DNA from: a bacterium
GTDB taxonomy: Bacteria; Zhuqueibacterota; QNDG01; DSAB01
Direction: 5' to 3'
DNA: 64,000 nucleotides
Assembly: GCA_016931965.1 (NCBI GenBank)
Contig: JAFGDT010000041.1
Coordinates: 82,851 to 146,850, forward strand
Of the stretch, positions 52,391 to 61,403 are shown piece after piece. The position numbers were made by a program, and so were the translations under genes. The notes beneath the pieces are model-generated. The model was not told the DNA's origin. It did not search any database and saw only the letters and a list, made by a program, of their open reading frames with translations. Positions within the stretch are counted from its first letter, which is position 1, and each line of letters opens with the position of its first letter.

Positions 52391-52503
52391 TGCATCTTCA
52401 ATAAAGATGCAAAACAAAAGATGAACGGTTTGTGCCTGTGTTTACCCGTCGTTTATTGATCAACATAAGAAGGCAAGTTAGCCTACACCCTAATAAATAA
52501 CGG
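52391..52503. other. Two stem-loops in the lysR-propeller intergenic region
   Basis: TGCATCTT (52391-52398) / AAGATGCA (52404-52411) forms an 8-bp hairpin with a 5-nt loop. A larger stem pairs 52446-52457 with 52492-52503 (12 positions, one mismatch, one G-T) and encloses AGGC/GCCT (52471-52474 with 52481-52484). No T-tract follows either. The remainder of 52198-52604 shows no gene and no convincing promoter for the operon that begins at 52605. Confidence 0.45.
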
Positions 52504-52604
52504 ATACAGCATAAGGGCAAGGTTCGAATTGTGAAAGTTGTAAAAAACGTGATAAATACAAACAATGACCCGTTACATTTTATCTTAAAAACCATTTCGA
52601 TAAT

Positions 52605-54053
52605 ATGAAAACCATTCTCATAGAAAAAGTCCTTCCACTGTCAGTCCCAGCAACTGTTTCACTCATTGGCTTCGTTTTCCTTTCCTGGTGGATCACTACG
52701 GATCCTGTAAAGCACCTGAATGAAAGCATCCCGGGGATGGACAACCGTTCGGCAGAAATGGCTGGATCCTCGGAAACCGTTATTTTCGATGCCTACTTTG
52801 AGCTTTTTGAGGGAGTGCCTGCTGAAAACAGTTTAGGTTCATGGCCCCGTTTCAGAGGCCGTTATTTTGACAACATCAGCAGAGAAGAAACCGAGATTCC
52901 GGATAGCTGGGGTGAAACCGGACCGACAATTGTATGGTCGCAGGACTTGGGCGAGGGGTTTGCGGCTCCTGTTGCTGCCAACGGCCGTGTCTACATTCTG
53001 GATTACGATGAAGAAAGAAAAATGGACATGCTGCGCTGTTTTTCATTGGCGGACGGAAAAGAAATCTGGAGGAGGGGATACGAGATCCACATTAAACGGA
53101 ACCACGGCATGTCTCGGACCATACCCGCGGTTGGGAATGACGTCGTCGTCACCATCGGCCCCCTGGGGCAAGTGATGTGTGTAAATGCGGAAACAGGCGA
53201 TTTCCTGTGGGGCATTGATCTGCATAAAGAATACGAAGCTGAAATCCCCTTATGGTATACCGGCCAATGTCCCCTGATCGATGATTCAATGGTTGTGGTT
53301 GCGCCCGGGGGTAAAGCGCTTATGATTGGTATCGATTGTAAAACAGGAGACGTTATTTGGGAAACACCAAATCAAAACAACTGGAAGATGTCCCATTCGT
53401 CCATCATGCCGATGACGTTCGCAAATACAAAGATGTACGTCTATCCAGCCATCGGTGGAATCGTCGGCGTGTCGGCAGAAGGAGAGACCCTCGGCAGCAT
53501 TCTCTGGGAAACAGCCGTTTGGAGCCCCCAGGTGATCGCACCGGCACCGCTCGTTCTGGATGATGGGAAAATCTTTTTTTCGGCCAGTTACGGAGCCGGA
53601 AGCGCGATGCTGCAAGTGGTCAAGGAGGGAGAACAATTCACCGTGGACACACTGGGGACCTACACACCCAAAGAGGGATTTTCAACCGAACAGCAAACAC
53701 CGATTTATTATCAGGGATACCTCTTCGGGATTCTGCCGAAAGATGCGGGTGCTTTGCGGACTGAATTCGCCTGTTACCATCCGGACGATCTGACCCAGCT
53801 GGTCTGGTCCAGCGGTAAAGAAAACCGTTTTGGTCTGGGCCCCTTTATCCTGGCCGACGGGAAATTTTTCATCCTCGACGACGTAGGCGTCTTAACGGTT
53901 GCGGAAGCCAATACGCGGGCATACAATCAGCTGGCTCAGTATAAAATTTTAGATGGGCAGGATTCCTGGGGTCCGATGGCCATAGTCAATGGCAGACTCC
54001 TTCTTCGGGATTCAAAGAAGATGGTCTGTATCGATCTCAACGCATCCTCGTAA
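52605..54053 (+). CDS. Membrane-anchored PQQ-type beta-propeller protein
   Basis: 482 aa. One N-terminal hydrophobic segment (about residues 11-31) with a following acidic region suggests an export/anchor sequence. The propeller starts at SWPRFRG near residue 79 and shows PQQ-type blades (DGKEIWRRG, ETGDFLWGID, KTGDVIWETP). No heme motif, and the catalytic acid/Ca-binding residues of quinoprotein dehydrogenases cannot be recognised, so it may be structural (BamB-like) rather than a PQQ enzyme. First gene of the + operon. No clear SD before the ATG. Confidence 0.8.
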   Translation: MKTILIEKVLPLSVPATVSLIGFVFLSWWITTDPVKHLNESIPGMDNRSAEMAGSSETVIFDAYFELFEGVPAENSLGSWPRFRGRYFDNISREETEIPDSWGETGPTIVWSQDLGEGFAAPVAANGRVYILDYDEERKMDMLRCFSLADGKEIWRRGYEIHIKRNHGMSRTIPAVGNDVVVTIGPLGQVMCVNAETGDFLWGIDLHKEYEAEIPLWYTGQCPLIDDSMVVVAPGGKALMIGIDCKTGDVIWETPNQNNWKMSHSSIMPMTFANTKMYVYPAIGGIVGVSAEGETLGSILWETAVWSPQVIAPAPLVLDDGKIFFSASYGAGSAMLQVVKEGEQFTVDTLGTYTPKEGFSTEQQTPIYYQGYLFGILPKDAGALRTEFACYHPDDLTQLVWSSGKENRFGLGPFILADGKFFILDDVGVLTVAEANTRAYNQLAQYKILDGQDSWGPMAIVNGRLLLRDSKKMVCIDLNASS

Positions 54054-54070
54054 CAATAGGAATAAAGAAT

Positions 54071-55120
54071 ATGGAAAAACATGAAAAAAAATCAACCATC
54101 AGTCGAAGAAATTTCTTCGATAAAACGGCCAGGAAACTGACTGCCTTTGCAACAGGAATGGGTGCAGGTTTATTGTTGAAACGGTCTCGATCAGGATTCA
54201 GCTCTCAAGCTGCCGTAAAACCCAAATCCCAAACACAGCAACAAAATCCATATGAATACAATATTGATGATTTAAAAAAAGTCGATTCCGCACTCATCAC
54301 CTATCAAGAAATCGATCAGAACCACATCGATCTGGGTGAACTCCGCGGTCTGACAGTGGATTCTGACGACAACCTCTTTGTCACCGGAGACACCGTCATA
54401 CTGGGTTTCGATAAGACAGGCAACCGCATTAAAAAAATAGATCTGAATAGTCCTGCATACGGATTGACAATCGACAGTAACAATCAATTCTATCTCTGTA
54501 TGAAAGACCATGTCGAAATCATGGACGAAAACGGATTACAGGTCGAGGAGATGCACAGCCTCGGAGAACAGGCCTATCTGACATCAATCGCTCTGTCCGA
54601 TCAATACATTTATATGGCCGATGCGGGGAATCGGGCCGTATGGCAGTTCAGCAAATCGGGTATGTTGCTGAAACGTTTCGGAGAAAAAAATCCCGAACAG
54701 GGGATTCCCGGCCTGGTGATTCCCAGCCCTTACATGGATGTGGCTGTCGATGACAGCGGGGATATTTGGGTGGCCAACACGGGACGGCATTCTCTTGAAA
54801 AATACAATGCGAAAGGAGAATTGATCACCCGATGGGGAACAGCCTCCATGCGGATTGAATACTTTTGCGGATGCTGCAATCCCACCCATTTTGCCCTTCT
54901 CCATGACGGCTCCTTTGTCACCAGCGAAAAAGGGCTCCCCAGAGTCAAAATTTATAACAAAGAGGGTGCATTTCAAACAGTTGTGGCTGAACCGGCTCAG
55001 TTCGATGAAGGCACAGTCGGGCTTGACTTGGCTGTCGATTCGCAAAACCGCATCTACGTGCTTGATCCAAAAAGAAAATCCGTGCGTATCTTCTCTCAAA
55101 TGGCGTTATCCTTAGAATAG
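54071..55120 (+). CDS. Tat-exported NHL-type beta-propeller protein
   Basis: 349 aa. Twin-arginine signal ISRRNFFDK near residue 11 followed by a hydrophobic stretch. NHL-like blades (LRGLTVDSDDNLFVTG, YMADAGNRAVWQFS, VAVDDSGDIWVANTGRHSL). A Cys cluster FCGCCNPTHFALL near residue 263 followed by SEKGLPRVKIYN is a recognisable conserved feature of this family and may bind metal or form a disulfide. Exported folded, consistent with a cofactor acquired in the cytoplasm. 17 nt behind the first propeller. Confidence 0.82.
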   Translation: MEKHEKKSTISRRNFFDKTARKLTAFATGMGAGLLLKRSRSGFSSQAAVKPKSQTQQQNPYEYNIDDLKKVDSALITYQEIDQNHIDLGELRGLTVDSDDNLFVTGDTVILGFDKTGNRIKKIDLNSPAYGLTIDSNNQFYLCMKDHVEIMDENGLQVEEMHSLGEQAYLTSIALSDQYIYMADAGNRAVWQFSKSGMLLKRFGEKNPEQGIPGLVIPSPYMDVAVDDSGDIWVANTGRHSLEKYNAKGELITRWGTASMRIEYFCGCCNPTHFALLHDGSFVTSEKGLPRVKIYNKEGAFQTVVAEPAQFDEGTVGLDLAVDSQNRIYVLDPKRKSVRIFSQMALSLE

Positions 55121-55130
55121 GAAGCAGAAT

Positions 55131-55379
55131 ATGAAACCAAAACAGATCTGCAGACGCACCTTCATAAAAAAGACAACGCCCTATCTCTTTTTCACCGCCG
55201 TAATTGTGGCTCCCGGTTTGATCACCCTGAAAAATCACAATAAAAAGGGGACAGAACAGACGAATGGTTCGTCAAGTCCGTGTCTCACCTGTTCATGGCT
55301 CTCTGAATGCGACCTGCCGGAAGCAGTTCATCTCAAACAAAAATCGGCAGCAATCACTGAAAATCCAACGGTGAAATAA
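55131..55379 (+). CDS. Small Tat-type Cys-containing protein
   Basis: 82 aa, unrecognised. N-terminus CRRTFIKK followed by a hydrophobic helix (residues about 17-32) looks like a Tat signal or anchor. The short exported part carries three Cys (CLTCSWLSEC near residues 50-59). It sits between two other Tat substrates with 10- and 12-nt gaps, so it is probably a real subunit of the same system rather than a spurious frame. Confidence 0.6.
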   Translation: MKPKQICRRTFIKKTTPYLFFTAVIVAPGLITLKNHNKKGTEQTNGSSSPCLTCSWLSECDLPEAVHLKQKSAAITENPTVK

Positions 55380-55391
55380 AAGGTTTAAAAG

Positions 55392-55958
55392 ATGAAAAAA
55401 GAAAACGACAAAAAAATAGATCGACGTCAATTTTTCCGGAGTGGCACCCGGACAGCGGTGATTGTGGGTTTGGGCGGGCTGACGGCCCATGCGGCAAATC
55501 AGGCGACGGCAAAAGACACAGTATGGCAGATCGATCCCAATCTTTGTGTCCAATGCGAACAGTGCGCTGAAAATTGTGTTTTGTCACCTTCTGCTGTGAA
55601 ATGTGTGCACATCTACGATATGTGCGGCTACTGCGACCTCTGCAGCGGTTATTTTGAACCCAACACAGATGAACTCAACACAGGGGCGGAAAATCAGCTC
55701 TGTCCCACAAGTGCGATCACAAGAACATTCATCGAAGATCCCTATTTCAAATACGATATCGACGAAGAGAAATGCATCGGATGCGGGAAATGTGTCAAGG
55801 GATGCGGTGCATTCGGTAACGGTTCTCTGCAGCTTCAGGTGCGGCACGACCGATGTGTCAACTGCAACCAGTGTGCCATCGCCATCGCCTGCCCGGCGGA
55901 TGCGTTTCGACGGGTTCCCGCAGATCATCCCTATCTGTTGAGGGGCTATGATATCTGA
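55392..55958 (+). CDS. Tat-exported polyferredoxin (NapG/NrfC-like)
   Basis: 188 aa. Tat motif DRRQFFRSG near residue 10, then Ala-rich cleavage region. Cys residues for about four [4Fe-4S] clusters: CVQCEQCAENC, CGYCDLC with a later C-P, CIGCGKCVKGC, and CVNCNQCAIAIACP. Periplasmic electron carrier expected to dock on the NapH/NosR-like membrane protein encoded next, with which it overlaps by 11 nt. Confidence 0.87.
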   Translation: MKKENDKKIDRRQFFRSGTRTAVIVGLGGLTAHAANQATAKDTVWQIDPNLCVQCEQCAENCVLSPSAVKCVHIYDMCGYCDLCSGYFEPNTDELNTGAENQLCPTSAITRTFIEDPYFKYDIDEEKCIGCGKCVKGCGAFGNGSLQLQVRHDRCVNCNQCAIAIACPADAFRRVPADHPYLLRGYDI

Positions 55959-57270
55959 TCTGATAAGACACGACCAAATTACCAGAAAATGGACTGTGGT
56001 TCTTTTACTCTCTATTTTGGTCTGCTCAATTCCCACGCAAATCCATTCACAAATCCAACGATTTCCCAAACCGGAATTTGAATCCGGCCATGTGGTTCCC
56101 ACACCCACAACGCCCCATCCCCGCCAGGATATTTACGAATACATTGATGTGGCTGTGCTGATCATCGCTCTGTCAACGGCTTCCTATCTGGCATTGAAAA
56201 AAAGATCCCGCAACGGGATTTTCATGCTGAGCCTCTTTTCCCTGCTCTATTTCGGTTCCTGGAGAAAAGGCTGTGTCTGCGCGATTGGATCCATACAGAA
56301 CATCTCTCTGGCCCTGTTTGACCGGACCTATGTGATTCCGATCACGGTCATTGCATTTTTCACGATTCCCCTGTTATTTACATTATTCTTCGGACGCACG
56401 TTTTGTGCGGCGGTCTGTCCTCTGGGAGCCATTCAGGACGTGGTGATCCTGAAACCGGTAAAAGTGGCAGCCTGGCTCCAGAAAGTACTCGGTTTCATCC
56501 CCCACATTTACCTCGGTTTGGCCGTTCTCCTGGCTGCTTATGGAGCCGATTTTATCATCTGCCGCTACGATCCGTTTGTCGGACTGTTTCGATTTGATGC
56601 CAGTTTTCTCATGCTCCTGTTTGGGGCCGTTTTATTGATTGGCGGTATCTTCGTCGCCCGTCCTTATTGCCGATTTCTCTGCCCCTACGGGTTGATTTTA
56701 AACTGGATATCCCGCTTATCAAAACATCACGTGACCATTACCCCGACCGATTGTATCCAGTGCCGGCTGTGCGAGGATTCCTGTCCGTTCGGGGCCATTC
56801 TGCCGCCGACACCTGAAAAAGCGCCGGAAGCGCGCTCCGTGGAACACAAGCGCTTGGCCATTTTACTTGCACTATTACCTGTTCTCATAATCGGAGGAGC
56901 CTGTCTGGGATCCCTCCTTCACACACCCCTTTCCCAGATACACAACACCGTTCAGCTGGCCGAAAGGGTCAGGCTTGAAGAGCTGGGTAAAATTCAGGAT
57001 ACTGTAATAGAGAGCGAAACATTCCAACAGTCGGGCAAACCGGTGGAACAACTGTACGGTGAAGCAGCTTTAATCAAAAATCGATTCATAAAGGGCAGCA
57101 CCTATTTGGGGGGATTTATCGGATTGGTGTTCGGCACGACGCTCATCGGTCTTTCAATAAGAAGAAAACGTCGAGATTATACTCCTGATCGGGGAACCTG
57201 TCTCAGTTGCGGACGCTGTTTTGCCTACTGCCCTGTCGGTAAAAAGGAATCAAAAGAAGATGAAAAATGA
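55948..57270 (+). CDS. NapH/NosR-like membrane iron-sulfur protein
   Basis: 440 aa. Cleavable-looking N-terminal segment, then about six to seven membrane helices. Conserved paired motifs CAAVCPLGAIQD near residue 152 and CRFLCPYGLIL near 240, plus CVCAIG near 110. Two ferredoxin-type clusters: CIQCRLCEDSCPFGA near 270 and CLSCGRCFAYCPVGK near 420 at the C-terminus. No FMN-binding domain of full NosR. Expected to move electrons across or along the membrane between quinol or cytosolic donor and the exported ferredoxin. Overlaps the next gene by 11 nt. Confidence 0.85.
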   Translation: MISDLIRHDQITRKWTVVLLLSILVCSIPTQIHSQIQRFPKPEFESGHVVPTPTTPHPRQDIYEYIDVAVLIIALSTASYLALKKRSRNGIFMLSLFSLLYFGSWRKGCVCAIGSIQNISLALFDRTYVIPITVIAFFTIPLLFTLFFGRTFCAAVCPLGAIQDVVILKPVKVAAWLQKVLGFIPHIYLGLAVLLAAYGADFIICRYDPFVGLFRFDASFLMLLFGAVLLIGGIFVARPYCRFLCPYGLILNWISRLSKHHVTITPTDCIQCRLCEDSCPFGAILPPTPEKAPEARSVEHKRLAILLALLPVLIIGGACLGSLLHTPLSQIHNTVQLAERVRLEELGKIQDTVIESETFQQSGKPVEQLYGEAALIKNRFIKGSTYLGGFIGLVFGTTLIGLSIRRKRRDYTPDRGTCLSCGRCFAYCPVGKKESKEDEK

Positions 57271-59005
57271 GCAGGAAAACATGAATCAAAAATCAGAAGA
57301 AACAAGGGATCGGAAAAAATTTGGATATCAAATTGCCCGGTCTGTGGCCGTGGTCTCGGGAATCTTCATGCTGATTTTCTCGATCCTCGTCCTGGCCAAT
57401 TATTTTCAAACCAAGACAACGGATCCCCTGAACAGCCCGGCTCTGGAAACATTGATGGGCCAGATGGAGGAGAGACCGGACGATCAGGCATTGAAAGAAC
57501 AGATCCGGGCACTGGATTTATTAGCCAGAAAAGCCTACTTTACAACCCAATGGCAGATCCGGACTGGAGGCTATCTGATCTTCGGCAGTTTTATTGTCTT
57601 CATCGTTTCACTGAGAATCATGGGACATATGAAATCCAAATTGCCCGTTGTCGGAGAAAAACCGGTGAATGTGTGGGAATCGGCTGGGTTGACCAGAAAA
57701 CGGATGGCTATTACCGGTTTTTCGATGGCCATCATCTCGATTCTCATCGTGATCCTTTCCCACAGTGAACTGGAAGAAATCCAATTCCGCATTGATGAAG
57801 TCATGGACGAGGCGGGATTAACCGATTCGGCATATCCGAACGATGAAATACTGCGCCAGAATTGGCCCGGTTTCCGGGGACCCTACGGTACAGGCATCGC
57901 CTCGTTTGACAATGTGCCGACAGAGTGGGATGGGCCGAGCGGACAAAATGTGCTTTGGAAAACCGAAATACCGCTTCATGGGATGAATTCCCCGATCCGA
58001 TGGGACAACCGGTTGTTTGTTTCAGGAGCCGATGAAACGCGGCGTCAGGTCTACTGTTATGATACGGATACCAGTGAAATGCTATGGCAGAGAGATGTTT
58101 TGGATGTCCCGGGATCGACAGACGAAATTCCCGAAGTATCCTATGACACCGGTTATGCGGCTCCCACGATGACGACAGACGGAGAACGTGTATTTGCCAT
58201 CTTCGCAAATGGGGATCTGGTCTGTTTCGACTTCGAGGGAAATCAGATCTGGGCGATCAGTCTCGGTATCCCACAAAACATTTATGGTTATTCCTCTTCT
58301 TTAATCATCTATCAGAATCGGCTCATTGTCCTTTTTGATCAGGAAACGGGTGGTTATCTTTACGCATTTAACACCCAATCAGGCAGAATGGAGTGGCAAA
58401 CATCCCGTGAAAACATGATGACCTGGGCCTCCCCTATTTGTGTCAACACAGGAAACCGGTTCGAAATCATTATTAATGCCAATCCGGCAGTCGCATCATA
58501 CGATCCGTCCACTGGCAGAGTATTATGGTCTATCGAAGGCATGACCGTAGACGCAGCCCCCTCGGTTGCCTATGCGGACGGATGGGCTTATGCCGTAAAC
58601 GAATATGCTTTTCTGTGGGCGATCAAACTCGAAGATCCGCCCCAGATCGGATGGGAAAACATTGACTACCTCTCCGAAATTTCAAGCCCCGTAGCCAATG
58701 AAAAATTTCTTTTCGTTGCCACCAGTTATGGAGATCTCATCTGCTTTGACGCAAAAACGGGAGATCGGTACTGGGTCGAAAGCTTCGATCATGGATTCTA
58801 CTCCTCCCCTATTCTGGTGCAAGACAAAGTCTATGTCATGGATTACGAGGGTGTAATGCAAATCTGTTATGCCGATGTGGAATACAGACCGATCAGTCAT
58901 CTGGAACTCGGTGAAGCTTCATTTTGTATTCCCGCCTTCGACGACAACCGGATTTTCATCCGCGGCGACACCCATCTTTACTGTATCGGTCATGAGGATG
59001 AATAA
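57260..59005 (+). CDS. PQQ-type beta-propeller with three N-terminal membrane helices
   Basis: 581 aa from ATG 57260 (an ATG at 57281 is also possible). Three hydrophobic helices near residues 26-48, 103-120 and 155-175, then a propeller beginning NWPGFRGPYGTGIAS near 202. Blades show DTSEMLWQRD, QSGRMEWQTS, STGRVLWSIEG and KTGDRYWVES. It therefore looks like a propeller held at the outer face of the inner membrane. Central gene of the operon, between the NapH-like protein and the NuoEF fusion. Confidence 0.82.
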   Translation: MKNEQENMNQKSEETRDRKKFGYQIARSVAVVSGIFMLIFSILVLANYFQTKTTDPLNSPALETLMGQMEERPDDQALKEQIRALDLLARKAYFTTQWQIRTGGYLIFGSFIVFIVSLRIMGHMKSKLPVVGEKPVNVWESAGLTRKRMAITGFSMAIISILIVILSHSELEEIQFRIDEVMDEAGLTDSAYPNDEILRQNWPGFRGPYGTGIASFDNVPTEWDGPSGQNVLWKTEIPLHGMNSPIRWDNRLFVSGADETRRQVYCYDTDTSEMLWQRDVLDVPGSTDEIPEVSYDTGYAAPTMTTDGERVFAIFANGDLVCFDFEGNQIWAISLGIPQNIYGYSSSLIIYQNRLIVLFDQETGGYLYAFNTQSGRMEWQTSRENMMTWASPICVNTGNRFEIIINANPAVASYDPSTGRVLWSIEGMTVDAAPSVAYADGWAYAVNEYAFLWAIKLEDPPQIGWENIDYLSEISSPVANEKFLFVATSYGDLICFDAKTGDRYWVESFDHGFYSSPILVQDKVYVMDYEGVMQICYADVEYRPISHLELGEASFCIPAFDDNRIFIRGDTHLYCIGHEDE

Positions 59006-59009
59006 CGCG

Positions 59010-61379
59010 ATGGATACCGACTCCAAAACAAGTGAATTGAATCTCGACGAATTGGACGATATCGTCGAGAAAATCGGGCACTCAAAAGAGCATGTCATCC
59101 CGATTCTCCAGGCCATTCAGAACCGCTACAACTACCTGCCTCAGGGAATGCTGCATCGGGTCTGTGAAATCACCGATATTACACCCGCAGATATCGTGGG
59201 CATATCCACATTCTACTCACAGTTCAGACATGTCCCGGTCGGTAAACACATCATCCGAATTTGTACGGGAACAGCCTGCCATGTGAAAGGGGCTGATCGG
59301 GTATATGATGCATTCATGCGCCATTTGCACATTGCAGAAAACCAGGATACCGATCCAGACGGTCTTTTTACACTGGAAAAGGTGGCCTGTCTCGGGTGCT
59401 GCACGATTGCCCCGGTCATTCAAATCAGCGGGGTTACCTACGGGCATCTGACACCGGATGGTGTTTCTGATGTCATCAAAGACTTTCTCGAACAGGAACA
59501 AACCGGTCAACAACCGCTGAAGAAGGGTAAGAAGCAGGTTGACGAGCAGTTGGGAGAAATGCGGATCGGATTGGGATCCTGTTGTGTGGCCAGCGGATCG
59601 GCCAAAATTCATCAGACTTTACTCGATTCGTTGGCCCAATCCAATGTCAACGTGAAGGTAAAACGGGTTGGGTGTGTGGGTATGTGCCACCAGGTTCCAC
59701 TCCTGGAAGTCAATATGCCCGGGCAGCCGGTTGCACATTATTCACACCTTCAGCAAGAGACCATTCAAAAAATCATTGATAAGCATATCAAACCGAAACA
59801 GTTTCGGAAGCGCATTCAAAACACCGTTTCCCGGTGGTTAGACAATCTCCTCACCGATGAAACATGGCAATCCGCAGCCAAGTATGCAATCGATTTCAGG
59901 GACCCCCCTGTTGCCGCATTTTTGGATCAGCAAAAACACATTGCCACGGAACATTACGGCACACTTGATCCACTGGACATGGATGAGTACAAAAAAGGAG
60001 ATGGTTTCAAAGCACTCGAAGACTGTCTTCACCGATCCTCTCCGGAAAAGATCATTGCATCCATCAGGCAAAGCGGGCTGAGAGGCCGCGGAGGGGGTGG
60101 CTTCCCGACAGGCCAAAAATGGGAGAGGGTTCATAAATCTTCAGGCAGCCAGAAATACATCATCTGCAACGGAGACGAGGGGGATCCCGGTGCTTTCATG
60201 GACAGGATGCTCTTGGAATCCTATCCCTTCCGCATCATTGAGGGGATGGCGATCGCGGCATTCGCCGTCGGGGCTTCTGAGGGTGTTTTTTATATCCGGG
60301 CCGAGTATCCCCTTGCCTTACAACGAATCAGAGAAGCCCTCCGTCAATGTCGAGAATTCGGACTGCTCGGGGAAAATATTCTGGGTAGTGGCTTTTCATT
60401 GAACCTCCGGATCATGGAGGGAGCCGGTGCATTTGTTTGTGGAGAAGAAACAGCCCTCATTGCATCGATAGAAGGCAAGCGCGGAATGCCGCGCATCCGT
60501 CCTCCTTACCCTGCCGAAGCGGGACTTTGGGGAGCTCCGACTCTGGTCAACAATGTAGAAACCTATGCTCAGGTCTCCTGGATCATGCGAAACGGTCCGG
60601 ATGCATTTGCCCAGATCGGCACTAAAAAGAGCAAAGGGACCAAAGTCTTTGCGCTTGCAGGTAAAATTGCCAGGGGCGGATTGATTGAAGTCCCTATGGG
60701 GATGACAATCCGGGAAATTGTCAACGATATTGGTGGCGGAATTGCGGGCGGAAAGCAGTTTAAAGCCATCCAAATCGGAGGACCCTCAGGGGGCTGCATA
60801 CCGGCACATCTGGCGGATACACCCATCGATTTCGAAGCGCTGCTCGATGTAGGCGCCATGATGGGTTCGGGAGGCCTCGTTGTTCTGGACGAATCGGATT
60901 GCATGGTTGATATCGCCCGCTATTTCCTGAGTTTCACGCAGGCCCAGTCGTGCGGCAAATGCACATTCTGTCGTGTCGGCACACGCCGCATGCTTGACAT
61001 TCTCGACCGGCTCTGTACAGGACATGGTCAAAAAGACGACGTGGACAAACTGGAGCATTTGGCCCACAAAGTCCGCCAGGGCAGTCTCTGCGGTCTGGGA
61101 AGAACAGCGCCGAATCCGGTGCTGACAACGATCAAATATTTCAGGGACGAATATGAAGCCCACATTGAAGGTAAATGTCCGGCAAAAAAATGTACGTCCC
61201 TCATCACCTATACCATCAACGACAATTGCATCGGCTGCACGAAATGCGCCCAGCATTGCCCCGTCGGTGCCATCCCCATGACGCCTTACGAAAAACATGT
61301 GATCGACAATGAAAAATGCACCCGGTGCGATACCTGCCGGAAAATCTGTGAATTTGATGCGGTTGACATAGAATCATAG
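59010..61379 (+). CDS. Fused NuoE-NuoF NADH-oxidising subunit
   Basis: 789 aa. Residues about 1-165 are a NuoE domain (CTGTACHVKGA, then ACLGCCTIAPV). About 185-260 is a second thioredoxin-like [2Fe-2S] domain (GSCCVASGSAK, then VGCVGMCHQVP). Then the NuoF core ([42 protein letters not shown]), SCGKCTFCRVG, and a C-terminal double ferredoxin (CIGCTKCAQHCPVGA, CTRCDTCRKICEF). Start ATG 59010 lies 4 nt past the previous stop; longer readings would overlap it heavily. Independent of the split NuoE/NuoF genes at 15527-17779. Should oxidise or reduce NAD(H) in the cytosol. Confidence 0.9.
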   Translation: MDTDSKTSELNLDELDDIVEKIGHSKEHVIPILQAIQNRYNYLPQGMLHRVCEITDITPADIVGISTFYSQFRHVPVGKHIIRICTGTACHVKGADRVYDAFMRHLHIAENQDTDPDGLFTLEKVACLGCCTIAPVIQISGVTYGHLTPDGVSDVIKDFLEQEQTGQQPLKKGKKQVDEQLGEMRIGLGSCCVASGSAKIHQTLLDSLAQSNVNVKVKRVGCVGMCHQVPLLEVNMPGQPVAHYSHLQQETIQKIIDKHIKPKQFRKRIQNTVSRWLDNLLTDETWQSAAKYAIDFRDPPVAAFLDQQKHIATEHYGTLDPLDMDEYKKGDGFKALEDCLHRSSPEKIIASIRQSGLRGRGGGGFPTGQKWERVHKSSGSQKYIICNGDEGDPGAFMDRMLLESYPFRIIEGMAIAAFAVGASEGVFYIRAEYPLALQRIREALRQCREFGLLGENILGSGFSLNLRIMEGAGAFVCGEETALIASIEGKRGMPRIRPPYPAEAGLWGAPTLVNNVETYAQVSWIMRNGPDAFAQIGTKKSKGTKVFALAGKIARGGLIEVPMGMTIREIVNDIGGGIAGGKQFKAIQIGGPSGGCIPAHLADTPIDFEALLDVGAMMGSGGLVVLDESDCMVDIARYFLSFTQAQSCGKCTFCRVGTRRMLDILDRLCTGHGQKDDVDKLEHLAHKVRQGSLCGLGRTAPNPVLTTIKYFRDEYEAHIEGKCPAKKCTSLITYTINDNCIGCTKCAQHCPVGAIPMTPYEKHVIDNEKCTRCDTCRKICEFDAVDIES

Positions 61380-61403
61380 ACAATCGACCGAAGAGTCTGG
61401 AAA

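Noticed and set aside
52446-52503. Integron attC site
   Set aside because: The stem lacks the paired core sites (RYYYAAC and GTTRRRY) at its ends, and no integrase gene is near.
52605-59005. PQQ-dependent alcohol dehydrogenases
   Set aside because: The propellers share the PQQ-repeat fold, but the vicinal Cys pair and the Asp/Glu active-site residues of quinoprotein dehydrogenases are not apparent, so enzyme activity is not claimed.
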